The notes: generated by a model from the letters alone, not told the origin. 64,000 nt of DNA from Pontederia crassipes (GCA_030549335.1 CM060188.1:41505696-41569695); one strand, 5' to 3'; shown: positions 1 to 12,158, counted from the stretch's first letter. Program-made: numbers and translations.

Positions 1-265
1 CGCAAAGTGCGATATATTTAAAGCCGCGTCGACATATTTTGCGACGCCAATGAGACGCTATGGAGTCGCTACTTGCGCATTTCTTTTACCCGTCCCAACC
101 TCATGTTTTCCCTTCCCACACCCATACAATTTATAATGCATCTCAAAATGCATTGAAATTCATCACAAGAAATATAAAAGCATCATAGGCAATATAAAAC
201 CATCACAGGCAATATAAAATCATCAAAGGCATAATATATAAGAATACGAAAACTACTAAACCAAA

Positions 266-2752
266 CTAACAAACCATATGTATGTGTAAGTCTATAAGTA
301 ACAAATGCATAGTTTGTTTTCTATCATAGGTTTGGGAGTTATTGTTATCATTCCGGACGTTCGACTCAGACGTGCTCAGTCCATGGCCTCGTGGGGATGG
401 ATTCTGCGTTGGGATGAATCCCTGAATCACCTGTAATAGAGGAGTCAACTGCTGCGACACCTGCTGCGATATCTGCGCCGATAACTGTTGCGATAGCTGC
501 TGTGATAGCTGCGTCATATCAGGTGCAGCGGATGAGCTCGGAGCAGATGCACCTCCTGCATATCCTCCGATCCTCCTAGGTATTTGAGCGGTTGTACCGA
601 GGCCACGCAAGTATCCCCTCGTGTCGTGCCGGCCACCTCCCAAACAGAAGAGTCCTCTACGAAATAGAAAAATTATACAATCATATAATATATAAATTAT
701 ATATCAAGAAACACATAAATTAAAAACATGACTAAACCAACGAAGAAACATTATCTGGTGGCTGAGTACTCAGATCATCTCCATACTTTTCAATCATTTT
801 TGCATTATACTCATCCTATAAAATTTAAACATTATGTATTTAAAAAATAGTGCAACAACCAAATGACTATATCATGAGACTTATCAGAAGCCTATGAGCA
901 GTGGGCGTGACTAAGTCGTTTGTCTTCCGGCTCTTATGCGTGGCCTCACAGACCAAACGAAAGTCTACGGGACCGCCTTATTTCTCCTCCTACAATAAAG
1001 TTTCAAATTTGATAACATAAGTATAAGTCAAAAGTTTGATAAATTGAATTTATATGTAAATTACCATGCGCCGTCGATGCTCGTCAAATCGCATTGATCC
1101 CCCTGTGTGGATGTGGGCCTCGAGCTTCGAAAGACGGTTAACTCTTACCTTTTCCGACTTCCTTTGCCATCGTTCATCCGTCCTTTTGTGAACATCAAAT
1201 ACTTACACTTTCAAAAAATTATAATTTTCATAAAAATAATGTAAAAGTATACATACTTACCACTTCCTACAGAGGGACTCCCAAATCGAGCGCCTAATAT
1301 GTCATGGGCATCTTTGTATGCCCTGCTCCAAAGTGAGGCCGGCGGACGTGACGACCTTGCGAAACTTGTATAATCGATTTCAGAGGCGTTTCGTTGCGAC
1401 CTCCTCAAAAGCTCTCCGGATCGTCCCTAAACTAAGAATCGGATGAAACTGATTTGCCTCCTACAAATAGAACGTTAAAACTTAGTAATTTTAAAATAAA
1501 TATAAATCGAATTGTAACCCAAATAGAAGATCGTACCTTAAATGCTCGAAACATGTCATCTCGCACTTGAATTGGGACATCTTTCCAGGATCCTACCCCT
1601 TTCGGCAAGTGGGAAAGAACGAGAGCACTGACATCCCGCACGGTACTAGCGGGTATGAAAATAGTCCTGCCAATTACAAAGAAGAATTAATTTTTAATGA
1701 TATCCAAAACTATAACAAGTAATCTATACAAATTATTTAACTTACAGTCGAGCAATATTATTCACAGTGATCACCCCATTATCGTGTAACCCCTCTTCAT
1801 CACTCGAAAAGAAATCATCATCTGGTACAGCTGGGGTAGGCAGTGAAAGTCCGACATCAGCTACGGGCCCCTTCTCTGTGCCACCTCATAAATGATGCAG
1901 TTTTTTCAGAAAGAAATAGTCGTTGTAATATTGGAACAATCGAAAAGTATCTAAATATTGCAATTGCCACATTTTTTTTGAACTTTGAAAATTCTTTTTC
2001 GGCTTGAATCCGGGCTCGTCACAAATAGAACAACTGATAAGTGAGTTATTTTCCTTCTAGTACAACATGCAATGATTGTGGCATGCATCAATCTTTCGAT
2101 ATTCCAACCCTAAATCTCTCATCAACCGTTTGCACTTGTAAAAATGTCTCGGTAATTTCTCGGAAACTGGAAGCATACTCTTAATAATGGCAAGCATCCG
2201 GTCAAAATAACTTTCACTCATATTAAATTCTGATTTTAAGTTTATTAGTTGTGCCACTGTAGAAAGTGTAGTTTGCTTCACGCATCCATCCCATAAAAGT
2301 TCATCTGCCTCTTCGAGAAGATTATAAAACTAAGAAGCCGAAGGATTCGGGTCTTCTTCAATCGATGTTTCGCCAATATTTTCTCCTAACATTGCATCTC
2401 GTATCATGTCCCTGTACGGATTGCTCGAGTCGTCCACAACGGTATCTACATTACTTGTTTCTTTAGCCCATCTTTCTTCGCCATGAAAGAATTAATTGGT
2501 ATATGTAAGTAAGAAACTATTGTAATATAAATCCTTCTGCACATCATATCTTACTTTCCACTGATAACATTTGCACTTCCGGCATGGACATAAGATTTCG
2601 CCATATGAAGAAGCAACGCCTTCATTTTGATATGCCACATTAATGAATTCATCAACACCATCCTTATATTCTTCAGTTATGACGCCATATTTATCCTTCC
2701 AACGACGAATCCAACTACGATCTGGCTTTATCATTTCTGTAACGGAGAACAT
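266..2752 (-). pseudogene. CACTA transposase-derived gene: TNP2 N-terminus joined to PTTA/TNPA-like C-terminus
   Basis: Read right to left. A Transpos_assoc zinc-binding domain lies at 2752-2492, with DGVDEFINVAYQNEG and CPCRKCKC. A TNP2 N-terminal segment at 2281-2057 has LKSEFNMSESYFDRMLAIIKS and ends IDACHNHCMLY. A frameshifted MRWHREG fragment sits near 1885. PTTA-type pieces follow: a SWKDVPIQVRDDMF exon near 1641-1537, an HTGGSMRFDEHRRRM piece near 1120-1080, and a THKSRKTNDLV piece near 950-900. The C-terminal part at 643-266 has GRHDTRGYLRGLG followed by a Gln-rich stretch (SQQLSQQLSAQISQQ). The DDE catalytic domain (Transposase_21) is absent between about 1880 and 1860. Splice-like GT/AG signals remain around the PTTA exons, but frameshifts and stops in the TNP2 part make an active transposase very unlikely. 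Confidence 0.7.
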
Positions 2753-3182
2753 TAAGTCAAGTAATCAAATTTGTGTACTTGAAACGTGTGATTTTGAACT
2801 AACGAATTAAGTCCAAAATCACATGTTTCAAGTACTTCATCGTCGAATCATAATCTCATTTTATCACCAAGAATGTGGAAGTACATGAATTAGTTCATAA
2901 GTTAACTTAACAATTAACATAAGTTAACTTCATCGTTGCTATATGAATAAGTAATACTTAATTTAAGTAATATTAACTTAATTCCTAAGAGATGATACTT
3001 AATATTATAATTTCTGTTCTTCCGCAAAGACTGGCTTGATCTAAAGAAATGATACTTAACTTAAGTAATACTTAACTTAATTCATAACATGAAAAAGTAA
3101 TACTTAACTTAACATGAATAATTAACTTAATTTAACTTCATGCATTAATAATTAACTTAATTTACATGGTGGCGGACTAGTA

Positions 3183-3790
3183 CCTTCTTAACCGGAGGAC
3201 GGCGAAGGGCGGCTGAGACGGTGGTGGAGGCGGAGGCGGACGTCGGCGGCGGTGGAGGGAGGACGCGGCGGAGGGCGGATGAGGCAGAGGTGGACGCGAA
3301 GGGCGGCGGTGGAGGCGGAGGGCAGACGAGGCGGTGGTGGACGCGAAGGGCGACGGTGGAGGCGGAGGGCAGACGAGGCGACGGCGGAGGCACCATGCGG
3401 CGGCGGTGGAGGGCAGTGGAGGCGGAGGAAGGAGGAGAAGGAGGCGAAGGGCGGCGGTCGAATGAGGAGGGCGGCGGCGGCGGTGGAGGGCGGACGAGGC
3501 GGAGGGAGGAGGAGGAGGACTAGTCAAAGGAGGAGGAGAAGGCGAAGGCGAAGGGCGGAGGGCGAAGGCGAAGGGCGAAGGGTGGCGAAGGCGAAGGGTG
3601 GCAGAGGCGAAGGGCGGCGGCGGTCGAATGCGGAGGGCGGCGGAGGCAAAGGGCGGCGGCGGCGGTGGAGGGCGGTCGTCGGGCGTCGGACGTCGGGCGA
3701 AGGGCGGAGGCGGCAGTGGAGGGCGTGGGAGGTCGGGCGTCAGGCGTTGGGCATCGGAGGTCGGGCATCGGGGCGCGTCGGGCGGGCGGG
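3183..3790. repeat. GC-rich GGCGGAGG-type minisatellite tract inside CACTA
   Basis: About 600 bp is made almost entirely of degenerate GGCGGAGGCGG, GAAGGGCGGCGG and GGTGGAGGGCGG units, in a region otherwise about 65% AT. It lies between the subterminal repeats and the first transposase ATG (2752, minus strand), so it would be 5' leader. Open frames across it on both strands (Arg/Gly-rich or Pro/Ser-rich) are composition artefacts. Maize Spm/En also has a GC-rich control region just downstream of its promoter; the parallel here is inferred from position and composition. Confidence 0.8.
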
Positions 3791-3851
3791 ATAAAACGAA
3801 GGTAAACAGTAAAAGTGAAAACGAAGAAGAGGGGTTAGGGATTTAAGTAAT

Positions 3852-5363
3852 TTTTTAGCGTCGCAATACAACGTGACGCTACGTAGACTCCATATAGGCG
3901 CTGATACTGTCAAAATTCGACTAGAGCAGCGCTATAGAGAAGCTAATGTGTCGCTAAGATAAAGTAGCGACACCATTGCGTCTTCGAGGCATCTCAATGG
4001 TGTAGCATCTCATGATCGCGACGTCATTGAGACGCTCATTGAAAGTTTTTTTCAAATTTTTTTAGTATGTATGAAATTTTATTTATCAATGTAACGTCTC
4101 ATCGCATTGTGCCCCGTTCCAATTGTTTTATTTTCTTCCGATAATCTATCATGTATGTATACAAAATTATAAATATGTATGTATATGTGTATAACACAAT
4201 TGTGTATATATATACATATGTAATATATGCGTATGTATATATATGTCTACGTGTGGGAGATTAAGTTACAACAATGTGTTTATCTATATGTATTATAAAT
4301 ATATATGTGTATGTATATGTCTATAGATGTGCGAGTCATATATATATAGATAACGTGTATATGTATACGTATTCGAAGTGAATATATATATGTGTATTTA
4401 TTTATATGTGTCAAATTAGGTTATAATAATATGTATATATGCACTTATTATATATAAGTATCAGCATATACGCGTATTTATATGTCTATATGTGCCCGAT
4501 TGAGCGAGGGGTAAAAAGTCGGCTTAGGAGGCGCAATATATACGCCATTGAGTCACTAGCTTCATTTAGCGACACCGTAGCGCCGAACTAGCGTCTAAAA
4601 CCACATGATGTCTCGAACATGTGACGCTAGAGAGACGCCCATAGTGTCACCATAGCGTCAACACAAGTTGCGGCTCTCGTTGAACGCTAGGTAAACGCTA
4701 TTGAGTGTCTACCGTGACGCTAAAATATCACTCACTTAATCAACCATCGTAATCTCATGATTAAGTATATAATAATAATATATGCATAATTAAGATATTA
4801 TATATATTATATGTATAGATAATATAAATAATATAGGTAACAAATTATATATTTAGGAACACTCTTATCATGTAAAAAATAATCGTGTAATTAATACGTA
4901 TATATGTTGATAATATGCTATTGATAATATGTTGATAATCGTGTAATTAATACTAATATAATATTTAATGAATTTATTGATTGACATATAGCATATAGTG
5001 TTTAAATATATACAACAACGTCTCAATAGCCTCTCCTTTGTTTGAGATGCCATATAGCGTCGCTTTAGAGCCTTCAGACATGAGACGCTAGTTTCGCGTC
5101 TAAAGTCGTCGACGCCAGAACGGCGCTAGGTGCTGCCGCGCATTTGCGATTCGTGGCGCGAAATAATAGCGTCTACGTAGCGTCTCTATTGCGCTAGAGT
5201 TAACGTCAACTCGCTGAATAGCTAAGAAGACGCGAATGAGACGCTATCGAGAGGCACGTATCGTCTGATTGGCATGACGCAAAGTAGACGCTATGGAGGC
5301 GCTAGTGGCGTCTATATAGCATCACGATTTTTGGCGGCGCTACCTTGCATCGCTAAGCACCCA
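3852..5363. repeat. CACTA subterminal repeat array (GACGCTA/TAGCGTC motif)
   Basis: The heptamer GACGCTA and its complement TAGCGTC, with one-base variants (gagacgctat, cgctagtggcgtc), recur many times in both orientations. They are densest at 3852-4040, 4540-4740 and 5040-5345. Arrays like this in the terminal few hundred bases are the binding sites for the TNPA-type protein in CACTA elements. The block at 4130-4500 between the two clusters is instead a TATATGTGTATG-type low-complexity stretch. The same motif is seen at 41-75. Confidence 0.75.
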
Positions 5364-5376
5364 TTTTCTTGTAGTG
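5364..5376 (-). repeat. CACTA terminal inverted repeat
   Basis: The plus strand reads TTTTCTTGTAGTG, the complement of CACTACAAGAAAA. The next three bases, ATT (5377-5379), would be one copy of the 3-bp target duplication typical of the family. The partner copy is outside the window. Confidence 0.88.
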
Positions 5377-7979
5377 ATTGAAGGCCAAAGAAGATTGAAT
5401 TCAATTATGAAAGAAGTTGTAAAGAAAGAAGTGTTATAGCTTTTGAATGCTAGAATCATATATTCAATTTCAGATAGTAAATGGGATAGTCAAGTTTAAG
5501 TGGTGTGAAAGAAAATTGGATTCACAGTTGTGAGATCTGATTCTAACGAATTGATTTCTACTAGGACAGTAACTGGATGGAGAATGTGCATTGATTCAGG
5601 AAACTAAAGAAGGCAACAAGGAAAGACCATTTCCACTTTTTTTCATTGATTAGATGCTAAAGAGACTAGCCAAGCATTCTCATTTCTGCTGCTTAGATGG
5701 TTATTCGAGATTCTTACAAATTCCAATTCATCCTCAAGATCAGTACAAGACAACTTTTACATGTTCATATGAGACATTTGTTTATAGAAGAATATCATTT
5801 GGTTTATGCAATGCCCCAACTACATTTCAGATGTGTATGATATCAATTTTCTCATATTTCATTGAAAACATTATTGAAGTTTTCGTGAATGACTTTTCTG
5901 TATATGGAGGTTCCTTTGAAAGTTGTTTAAAGAATTTGACAAAAGTACTACAAAGATGTAAGGAATCCAACATGATTCTTGATTAGGATAAATGTCACTT
6001 TATGATTCAAGGAGTTATTTTAGGACACATTGTCTCTAGCAAGGGAATTAAAATGGATAAAGTCAAGATTGAAGCTATTGAGAAACTATTACCAACCAGG
6101 AATGTCAAGGGAGTAAGAAGTTTCTTATGTCATGCAGACTTCTATAAAAGATTTATAAAGAACTTCTTAATGATAGCTAGACCCCTCACAAAGTTGTTAG
6201 TAAAGAATTCTAAATTCAACTTTGATGCAGAATGTTTGAAGGCTTTCAACCAGCTCAAACAAGCTCTAACATCAGCCCCAATTATACAACCACCATATTA
6301 GTCTTTTCCATTTGAAGTGATGTGTGATGCTTCTAATCAAGCAGTAAGGGGCAGTTCTCCGCCAAACAAAAGATAAAAAGTATCATGCTATTTGGTATGC
6401 TAGCAATACTTTTGATGGAGCTCAAGTCAATTATGCTACTACTAAAAAGGAGCTATTGACTATGGTATTTGCTTTTGATAAGTTCAGATCATATCTTGTT
6501 GAAGCCAAGGTTATTGTATACACTGATCACTAAGCTATGAGATATCTTATTAACAAGAAAAAATCAAAGTCAAGATTAATAAGATGGATTCTATTACTTC
6601 AGGAATTTGACGTGGAAATCAGAGATAAGAGAGGCATTGAAAACTTAGTAACTGATCATTTGTCTAGATTGGAAGGAGGTTTTGAATCTCTCATAATTCC
6701 TATTAATGACTCTTTCCCTGATGATTTTCTAATGGCCATCTCAGCTAATCAAACTCCATGGTATGCTGATATCATCAACTATTTAGCTTGTGGAATCATT
6801 CCAATTGATTATTCATATTAGCAAAAGAAAAAGTTCTTTCATGACATAAAAGATGACTACCGGGTTGATTCATTTATATTCAAGAAGTCCCTGATGAAAT
6901 GTTTAGAAGATGTGTGTCAGAATCTGAATTCTAGGATATTCTACATCAATGCCACTCTTCATCTTATAGAGGACATAGAGCTACTCAAAAGACATACTTC
7001 AATTAGGATTTTATTGGTCTTCCTTATTTAAATATGCCCATCTTTATGCGAAGAGATGTGATGTATGTCAAAGAGTAGAGACAATTTTCCAAAGAAATGA
7101 AATGCTCCAAAATGGAATTCTGGAAGTTGAAATCTCTAATGTATGGGGAATTGATTACATGAGACCTTTCCTTAGCTCGTTTGGATACAAGTGGATTGAA
7201 ACAATCTCAGCAGTTATTGTTGTCTCTAGGGCTGCGATTAGATTATTCAAATATATCATTTTTTCAACATTTGGAGTTCCAAGAGTGGTTATCAGTGATG
7301 AAGGAAGCCACTTTATTGATAGGAGTTTTGAAAACCTTCTGAGCACGTATGGAGTTAAGCACAAGGTCTCAACATCTTATCATCCACAAACCAATGGCCA
7401 AACTGAAATTTAAATAGAAAAATTAAAATCATCTTGGAGAAGACTATCTCATTGACTAGAAAACTGAATGATGCACTTTGGGCTTACAGAACAGCTTATA
7501 AATCTCCAATTAGTGTCTTTCCATATAAGTTGATCTATGAAAAAATATGTCATTTATCAATTGAGCTTAAACACAAGACATATTGAGCTGTTAAAATTCT
7601 AAACTATGATATGAAATCTTGTGGACGAAAGAGATTACTTCAGCTGGATGAATTAGTTAAAATCAGGCTCAATGATTATCACAATTTCGAATTTTATAAA
7701 GAGAGAACAAAGATGTGACATTATAACATAATTTTAAAGAAGAAATTCAATGAAGGAGACTTGGTTCTATTATACAATTCAAGGCTCAAGTTGTTCCTTA
7801 GAAAATTGAAATCCAAATGGTGTGGACCATTTAAAGTTCACAAAGTTTATCCTTTTGGAGTTGTGGATGTTGAGAGTGAAAATTCAGATATTTTTAAAGT
7901 GAATGGTCAAATACTGAAATTGTACAATCTCACAACGAAATCCACGAGTTCACAAACTAAATACTTAATCTTAAATTAA
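5377..7979 (+). pseudogene. Decayed Athila-like Ty3 retrotransposon pol (RT, RNase H, integrase)
   Basis: This is a broken polyprotein in several frames. Reverse transcriptase spans about 5408-6000, with DGYSRFLQIPIHPQDQYKTT, FGLCNAPTTFQ and DFSVYGGSFESCL. The connection region (LGHIVSSKGIKMDKVKIEAI) and thumb extend to 6300. RNase H remnants lie at about 6310-6700. The integrase zinc finger (CHSSSYRGH) is near 6950, and the core has WGIDYMRPFLSSFGYKW (about 7140) and [11 protein letters not shown] (about 7380-7413). The RT active site reads FVND where the family has two Asp, and several stops and frameshifts are visible. The DFSVYG context favours the Athila group. Sequence begins directly at the CACTA end without gag, protease or RT N-terminus, so the missing half should lie beyond the left end of the CACTA element. 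Confidence 0.85.
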
Positions 7980-7988
7980 GTGTTCAAT

Positions 7989-8092
7989 AGCTTAGATCAT
8001 CCCATGCATAAACATCTTGCCATATAGCCATCATCTGTTAAGCTTAGCTCATCCCATGTGTAATCATCCTGTCATATAGCCATTATCTGTTA
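7989..8092. repeat. Two 52-bp tandem repeats
   Basis: The unit AGCTTAGATCATCCCATG... at 7989-8040 is repeated with few changes at 8041-8092; both end in atctgtta. It lies immediately 3' of the integrase remnant. Confidence 0.75.
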
Positions 8093-10310
8093 CACCATCT
8101 TCTATTGTATCGGTTATACCTACACGAATTCGGTATAGAAAAAAATCATGAATATAAAATATTTAGTATAGAGTCTAAAAGATAATCAAATGCTCAATTA
8201 CAGATAAAGTTAATGACCATCAAATAACCAGATAATGCAATAATCAATTTCATTATTATCAATTATTGATTAGACAACCAATCAGTGATAATTAATACTT
8301 ACCAATTATCAATGGTCATCTCAATCATAAATTTCCATTATCAATTTTCAAATATCAAATTTCAGTTCGATATTAATTCAATTCAATGATAATTATAAAT
8401 AACAATTTGATTCATTGTAGAAGTAATTAACTTCTTCAATATTATCAATTCAATTAGAAAGCTTTCAATAATTTATTATGGAAACATCACACTACTTTCA
8501 TGCAATACTGGTTAATGGGGGATTAGTGTCATGAAAATCTCAATATGAGATGAAATTATTTACAATTTAAAATGTTTCGTTGTATAGTGGAGGACGAAGG
8601 ATGGAGCAACAAGACATCCATAATGTTCTTTTTGCTAGAGGAAAGTGTACTAGTCCTTTAGTTATATTATCTATACCATTTGATTCAATAATAATTAACA
8701 ATCAGTCCCAAGACAATGGACATGATGGCTTACAACTTTTGACTTTTTTATTTTATTTACTTGTAATGTCTATATTTGTTCTTTTTATATTGGCATAACA
8801 AGACCCAATATGGGAAGATTAATTGGTCATCGATACAATCAATAATAAGATCAAAATGATAATATAATTAGAAAAGATCAATAATAATTATCATAATTAT
8901 TTATAATTAATACATGAAAAATATTTTTTATCCTTTAAACTTGGCTCTCGTTATTAGAAATCCAAGCCGCATCCTCGTAGTGATATTCTCAATCTTCTAC
9001 TAATGAAATCTAAGTCGGATATTATGAGAATCTGAATTGGTGTCATCACTTTCAATCCCTAATGTCAAAAGGTAGGCCGTGTCAATTGAAACATGGTCCA
9101 TATCTTTGATGTTTGAAGATGCTTGTGACTACTTCACATCACCAGAGCCGAGCTTCACCAGTCAACCCAAGTTCTCTAATCTCTCTTAATCATATTCGGG
9201 CTCCATGAAACCTGGATTAAGTACTACAGAATTTGGGTCAATTCTATAGTTTCTCATGAAATTGCATTTTCGATGGGACTTTCGACTCTATTTTTAATGC
9301 ATCATTATATGTAATTTTATCTACAATTATGTGAAACTATTCTTGGTATATAGGACATGACATTAGGATATTATATAGACAAAAAAATGTTGATGTAAAA
9401 ATTTTTATATGCACCTCAAGTTGATTCAAAATCCAGTGAGAATTTGTTTCAAATTTTTGCATGAACTATGAGCTTTATTTCATCACCATCTCACGATGCA
9501 ACTTGGATTGGATGCAAACTACCTTTGACTCTGATCGAGAATTCCATCTCAACTCATTGGTATGCCTTGATTTACGTGACTCTCCATTAATTGTAAACTA
9601 ATTTTTATCTTTTTTAATTTTATTAAATGTCTAATAAGAGTACAAAAGAATTGATTTTGAATTTAAATTTAAAATTTTATCTTATTCTTACACTCAAATT
9701 TCTCTCTATACATTATAAGTCATGTCCAATTATTTATTATTTTCAAATTAATTAAAAATATTGTTATAATCTCATAATTCATAAATAAACTAATAAAATA
9801 TTATTTTTTAATATTGTAAAAAATGGAATGTCACAATTACTATAGAAAGAAAACCACAGTGCGTAGTGAGAGGTCCATCACACCTAGGGAGAAACTCAGC
9901 TAAGAGATTAATTACAATCAATTAAAAGTTGATAGAATAATCATGACTCGAGGAATTGTTCTCGAGGTTATTAACACTTGTCGATCATGAGACACAATTC
10001 GGTTAATCAATTTTGCTAACAAAGTAATATGAGAATACTTTAGTGGAATTAGATCAAAAGATTGGTCTTGGATATACATAAAGTTGCTGGAAAATTCGCT
10101 CAATTGGTAACCCAGCTAGTTGATTTGTTTCTATGGCAAAGAAATAATCATGTGTTAAATCCAATGCCATGTATTTTAACTTTGGAGGTTGATTCACTAC
10201 TCTCATACCTTAAAAAAATACAACATTACTAAAAACAAGAGGATTCTTGCCGATCATTCATTTATTGTACCTTTCTTTTTTATAATCCTTTAAAAGCAAG
10301 TCCTTTTGTT
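8093..10310. other. AT-rich intergenic sequence, probably decayed retroelement
   Basis: No gene was recognised. A G-run (aatggggga, about 8514-8522) followed by TGTCATGAAAAT at 8527 could be a polypurine tract and LTR start of the preceding Ty3 element, but no second LTR is available for comparison. The remainder is AT-rich with ATTATCAATT-type low-complexity stretches. Short open frames here have no recognisable domain. Confidence 0.4.
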
Positions 10311-10317
10311 TCCTAAG

Positions 10318-10918
10318 GTGGTGTTTGACAATCAGAACTGTAGTTCTTCTTAGTTCCACGTGAATAATTAAATTGTCATATTAGTTTGAGATGTGTTTAG
10401 ATGGAGTTGAACGTAATGATGAGGTACCAAAGAGTTAATATGATAGGAAGAAATATATATAATAGATTAATTTTAGTGAGTGTTTGAATAAAAAATAAGT
10501 ATTGTAAATATAAAATATAATGTTATAATTAAACAAGATAAAGTATAAATTAAAATCTTTTATTAAATTCTATTTTGTTAAAAATGTAGAATTTAAATAC
10601 AATAAATTATATTTGACAAAATATTTAAAAATTATGAAATGATAAGTAACAAATAATATTATATTAATTCATTATCATAAATAATGTATATTTAATAAAT
10701 AAATTATTTTATATAAGAAAGGTAAAAAAGAGAAAATGGTAAAAGAAAAAAGATTGAAAAAAAGGAAAGTCAAATAAAAAAAATAAAAAAACCTAAATGA
10801 TTTGGTTCCATGAAGAAGATGGAACGACCACAATTCCACCTTTGGTTCCACTTTAGGAACTAGACAACATTAGAGCATTTGATTTTGATTTCATCCGTTT
10901 TTAGTTGTCAAACGCCAC
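10318..10918. mobile_element. MITE-like element 1 of a tandem pair
   Basis: The ends are inverted: GTGGTGTTTGACAA at 10318-10331 and TTGTCAAACGCCAC at 10905-10918, 13 of 14 positions matching. The interior is about 570 bp, AT-rich and non-coding. It shares blocks such as agtttgagatgtgtttagatgg with the next element. I could not define a target duplication, so the superfamily is open. Confidence 0.6.
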
Positions 10919-10927
10919 ACATCCTTT

Positions 10928-11530
10928 GGCTGCGTTTGACAAGTGGAACTAAAGTTTATCCGAGTTCTAATGAATAGCTCAATTTGATAGATTAGTTTGA
11001 AGTGTATTTGGATAGAGTAAAACTTAATGATGAGAAATTAAAGATGTGATGTGATAGGAAAAAATAGATGCGATAGATTAATTTTTTATGTATTTTAAAT
11101 TAAAAATTAGTATTGTAAATAGAAAAAAATAATATTATTAATAAATAAAAATAAAAGTATAAATTATAATTTTTATGCTAAAAATTGGTTAAAATATATT
11201 ATTTAAATATAAAAAATACATTTTTCAATAATTTATATTTAATGAAATATTGAATTTTTAATGAAATAATAAGTAATAAATATTATTATATAATTCTTTA
11301 TTATTCTTATTTTACACATAATAAATAAATTATTATATATAAGATAGTTAAAAAGAAGAAAAAAATAAAAGAAAAAAGAGTTTGTAAAATAAAAAAAGGT
11401 AACGTCATTTGTCAAATAAAAAAAACCAACAATTGGTTCCATCAGGTCACGTAATCCTGAGTCCGCCTCCTATTCGCGTCACATCGTTTGGTGAATAGGA
11501 ATTAATTCCATCAAATTCCCAAATGTAGCC
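10928..11530. mobile_element. MITE-like element 2 of a tandem pair
   Basis: It starts GGCTGCGTTTGACAA (10928-10942) and ends TTCCCAAATGTAGCC (11516-11530), which match as an inverted pair at 11 of 15 positions. The interior parallels element 1 in order: a gttccac-like block, agtttgaagtgtatttgg, aatgatgagaaatt, then AT-rich DNA. Only about 9 bp separate the two elements. Confidence 0.5.
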
Positions 11531-12158
11531 CTTAAGAAAATGAAAAGTTGGAAAGAAAATGGAACTATAGAACATATTCTGAAAACCAAACAAGCTGAGT
11601 AGATCTTAGCTAAACTTCAACCGATAATAAATTCGAAACACGTATCAAACGCATGTCTCGATAGAAATGTCACAAACTTGAATTGAAAGTTCAAACCAAA
11701 CACGACCGAGTGTACTGCTCCTCTCGGACACATTATTATTGCTACACAATACTTGTTACTTGAGCAGTAATAAAATGACAGCTTTCCCTAAAACATGGAG
11801 GTTAACATAAATTGAGAATTGACTCCGGCCATTACTGGGAGAACGCCAATCCAAATAGTTTGCTTCGAATCCAAAGGAGTTGTACCCTGGGCACTCGTGT
11901 CAACTCAACTCTTATCCTATCAACTGCTGCTGTCTTTAGGCCTGCCATCCCATGCCACGCCACGCCATGCCAATATGCCATGCCAACATCTGCCACCCCG
12001 GAACAAATGGAGAGGGTAGTACTTTGACCCATTTGGTTAACTCTACTGAATCCGACGACAGTGTTCAAAATGGAACACCTCTCTTTTTCTTTTTTTTTTA
12101 CTTTTGTTTTGTTTCAGGGTCTTATCAGAAATCAAGAAACAGGAGGGGAGTCAGAAGT

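Larger units (their letters stand above)
1..5376 (-). mobile_element. CACTA (En/Spm) DNA transposon, internally deleted, left end outside window
   Basis: The right end at 5364-5376 reads, on the minus strand, CACTACAAGAAAA, the usual terminus of plant CACTA elements. Inside it lie about 1.5 kb of subterminal repeats built on GACGCTA/TAGCGTC, a GC-rich tract, and a minus-strand gene with Transpos_assoc, TNP2 N-terminal and PTTA-type segments. The first 75 bases again carry the subterminal motif, so the other terminus should lie just left of the window. The transposase catalytic part is missing, so this looks like a non-autonomous deletion derivative. The flanking DNA from 5377 is Ty3 retrotransposon pol, which suggests a nested insertion. 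Confidence 0.85.

Noticed and set aside
3177..3846. Several overlapping long open frames on both strands in the GC-rich tract
   Set aside because: All are low-complexity Arg/Gly/Glu or Pro/Ser strings caused by GGCGG repeats; no domain, and both strands are open at once.
8580..8798. 72-codon + frame with a hydrophobic C-terminus
   Set aside because: It could mimic a membrane protein, but AT-rich Phe/Leu-coding DNA next to a dead retroelement explains it.
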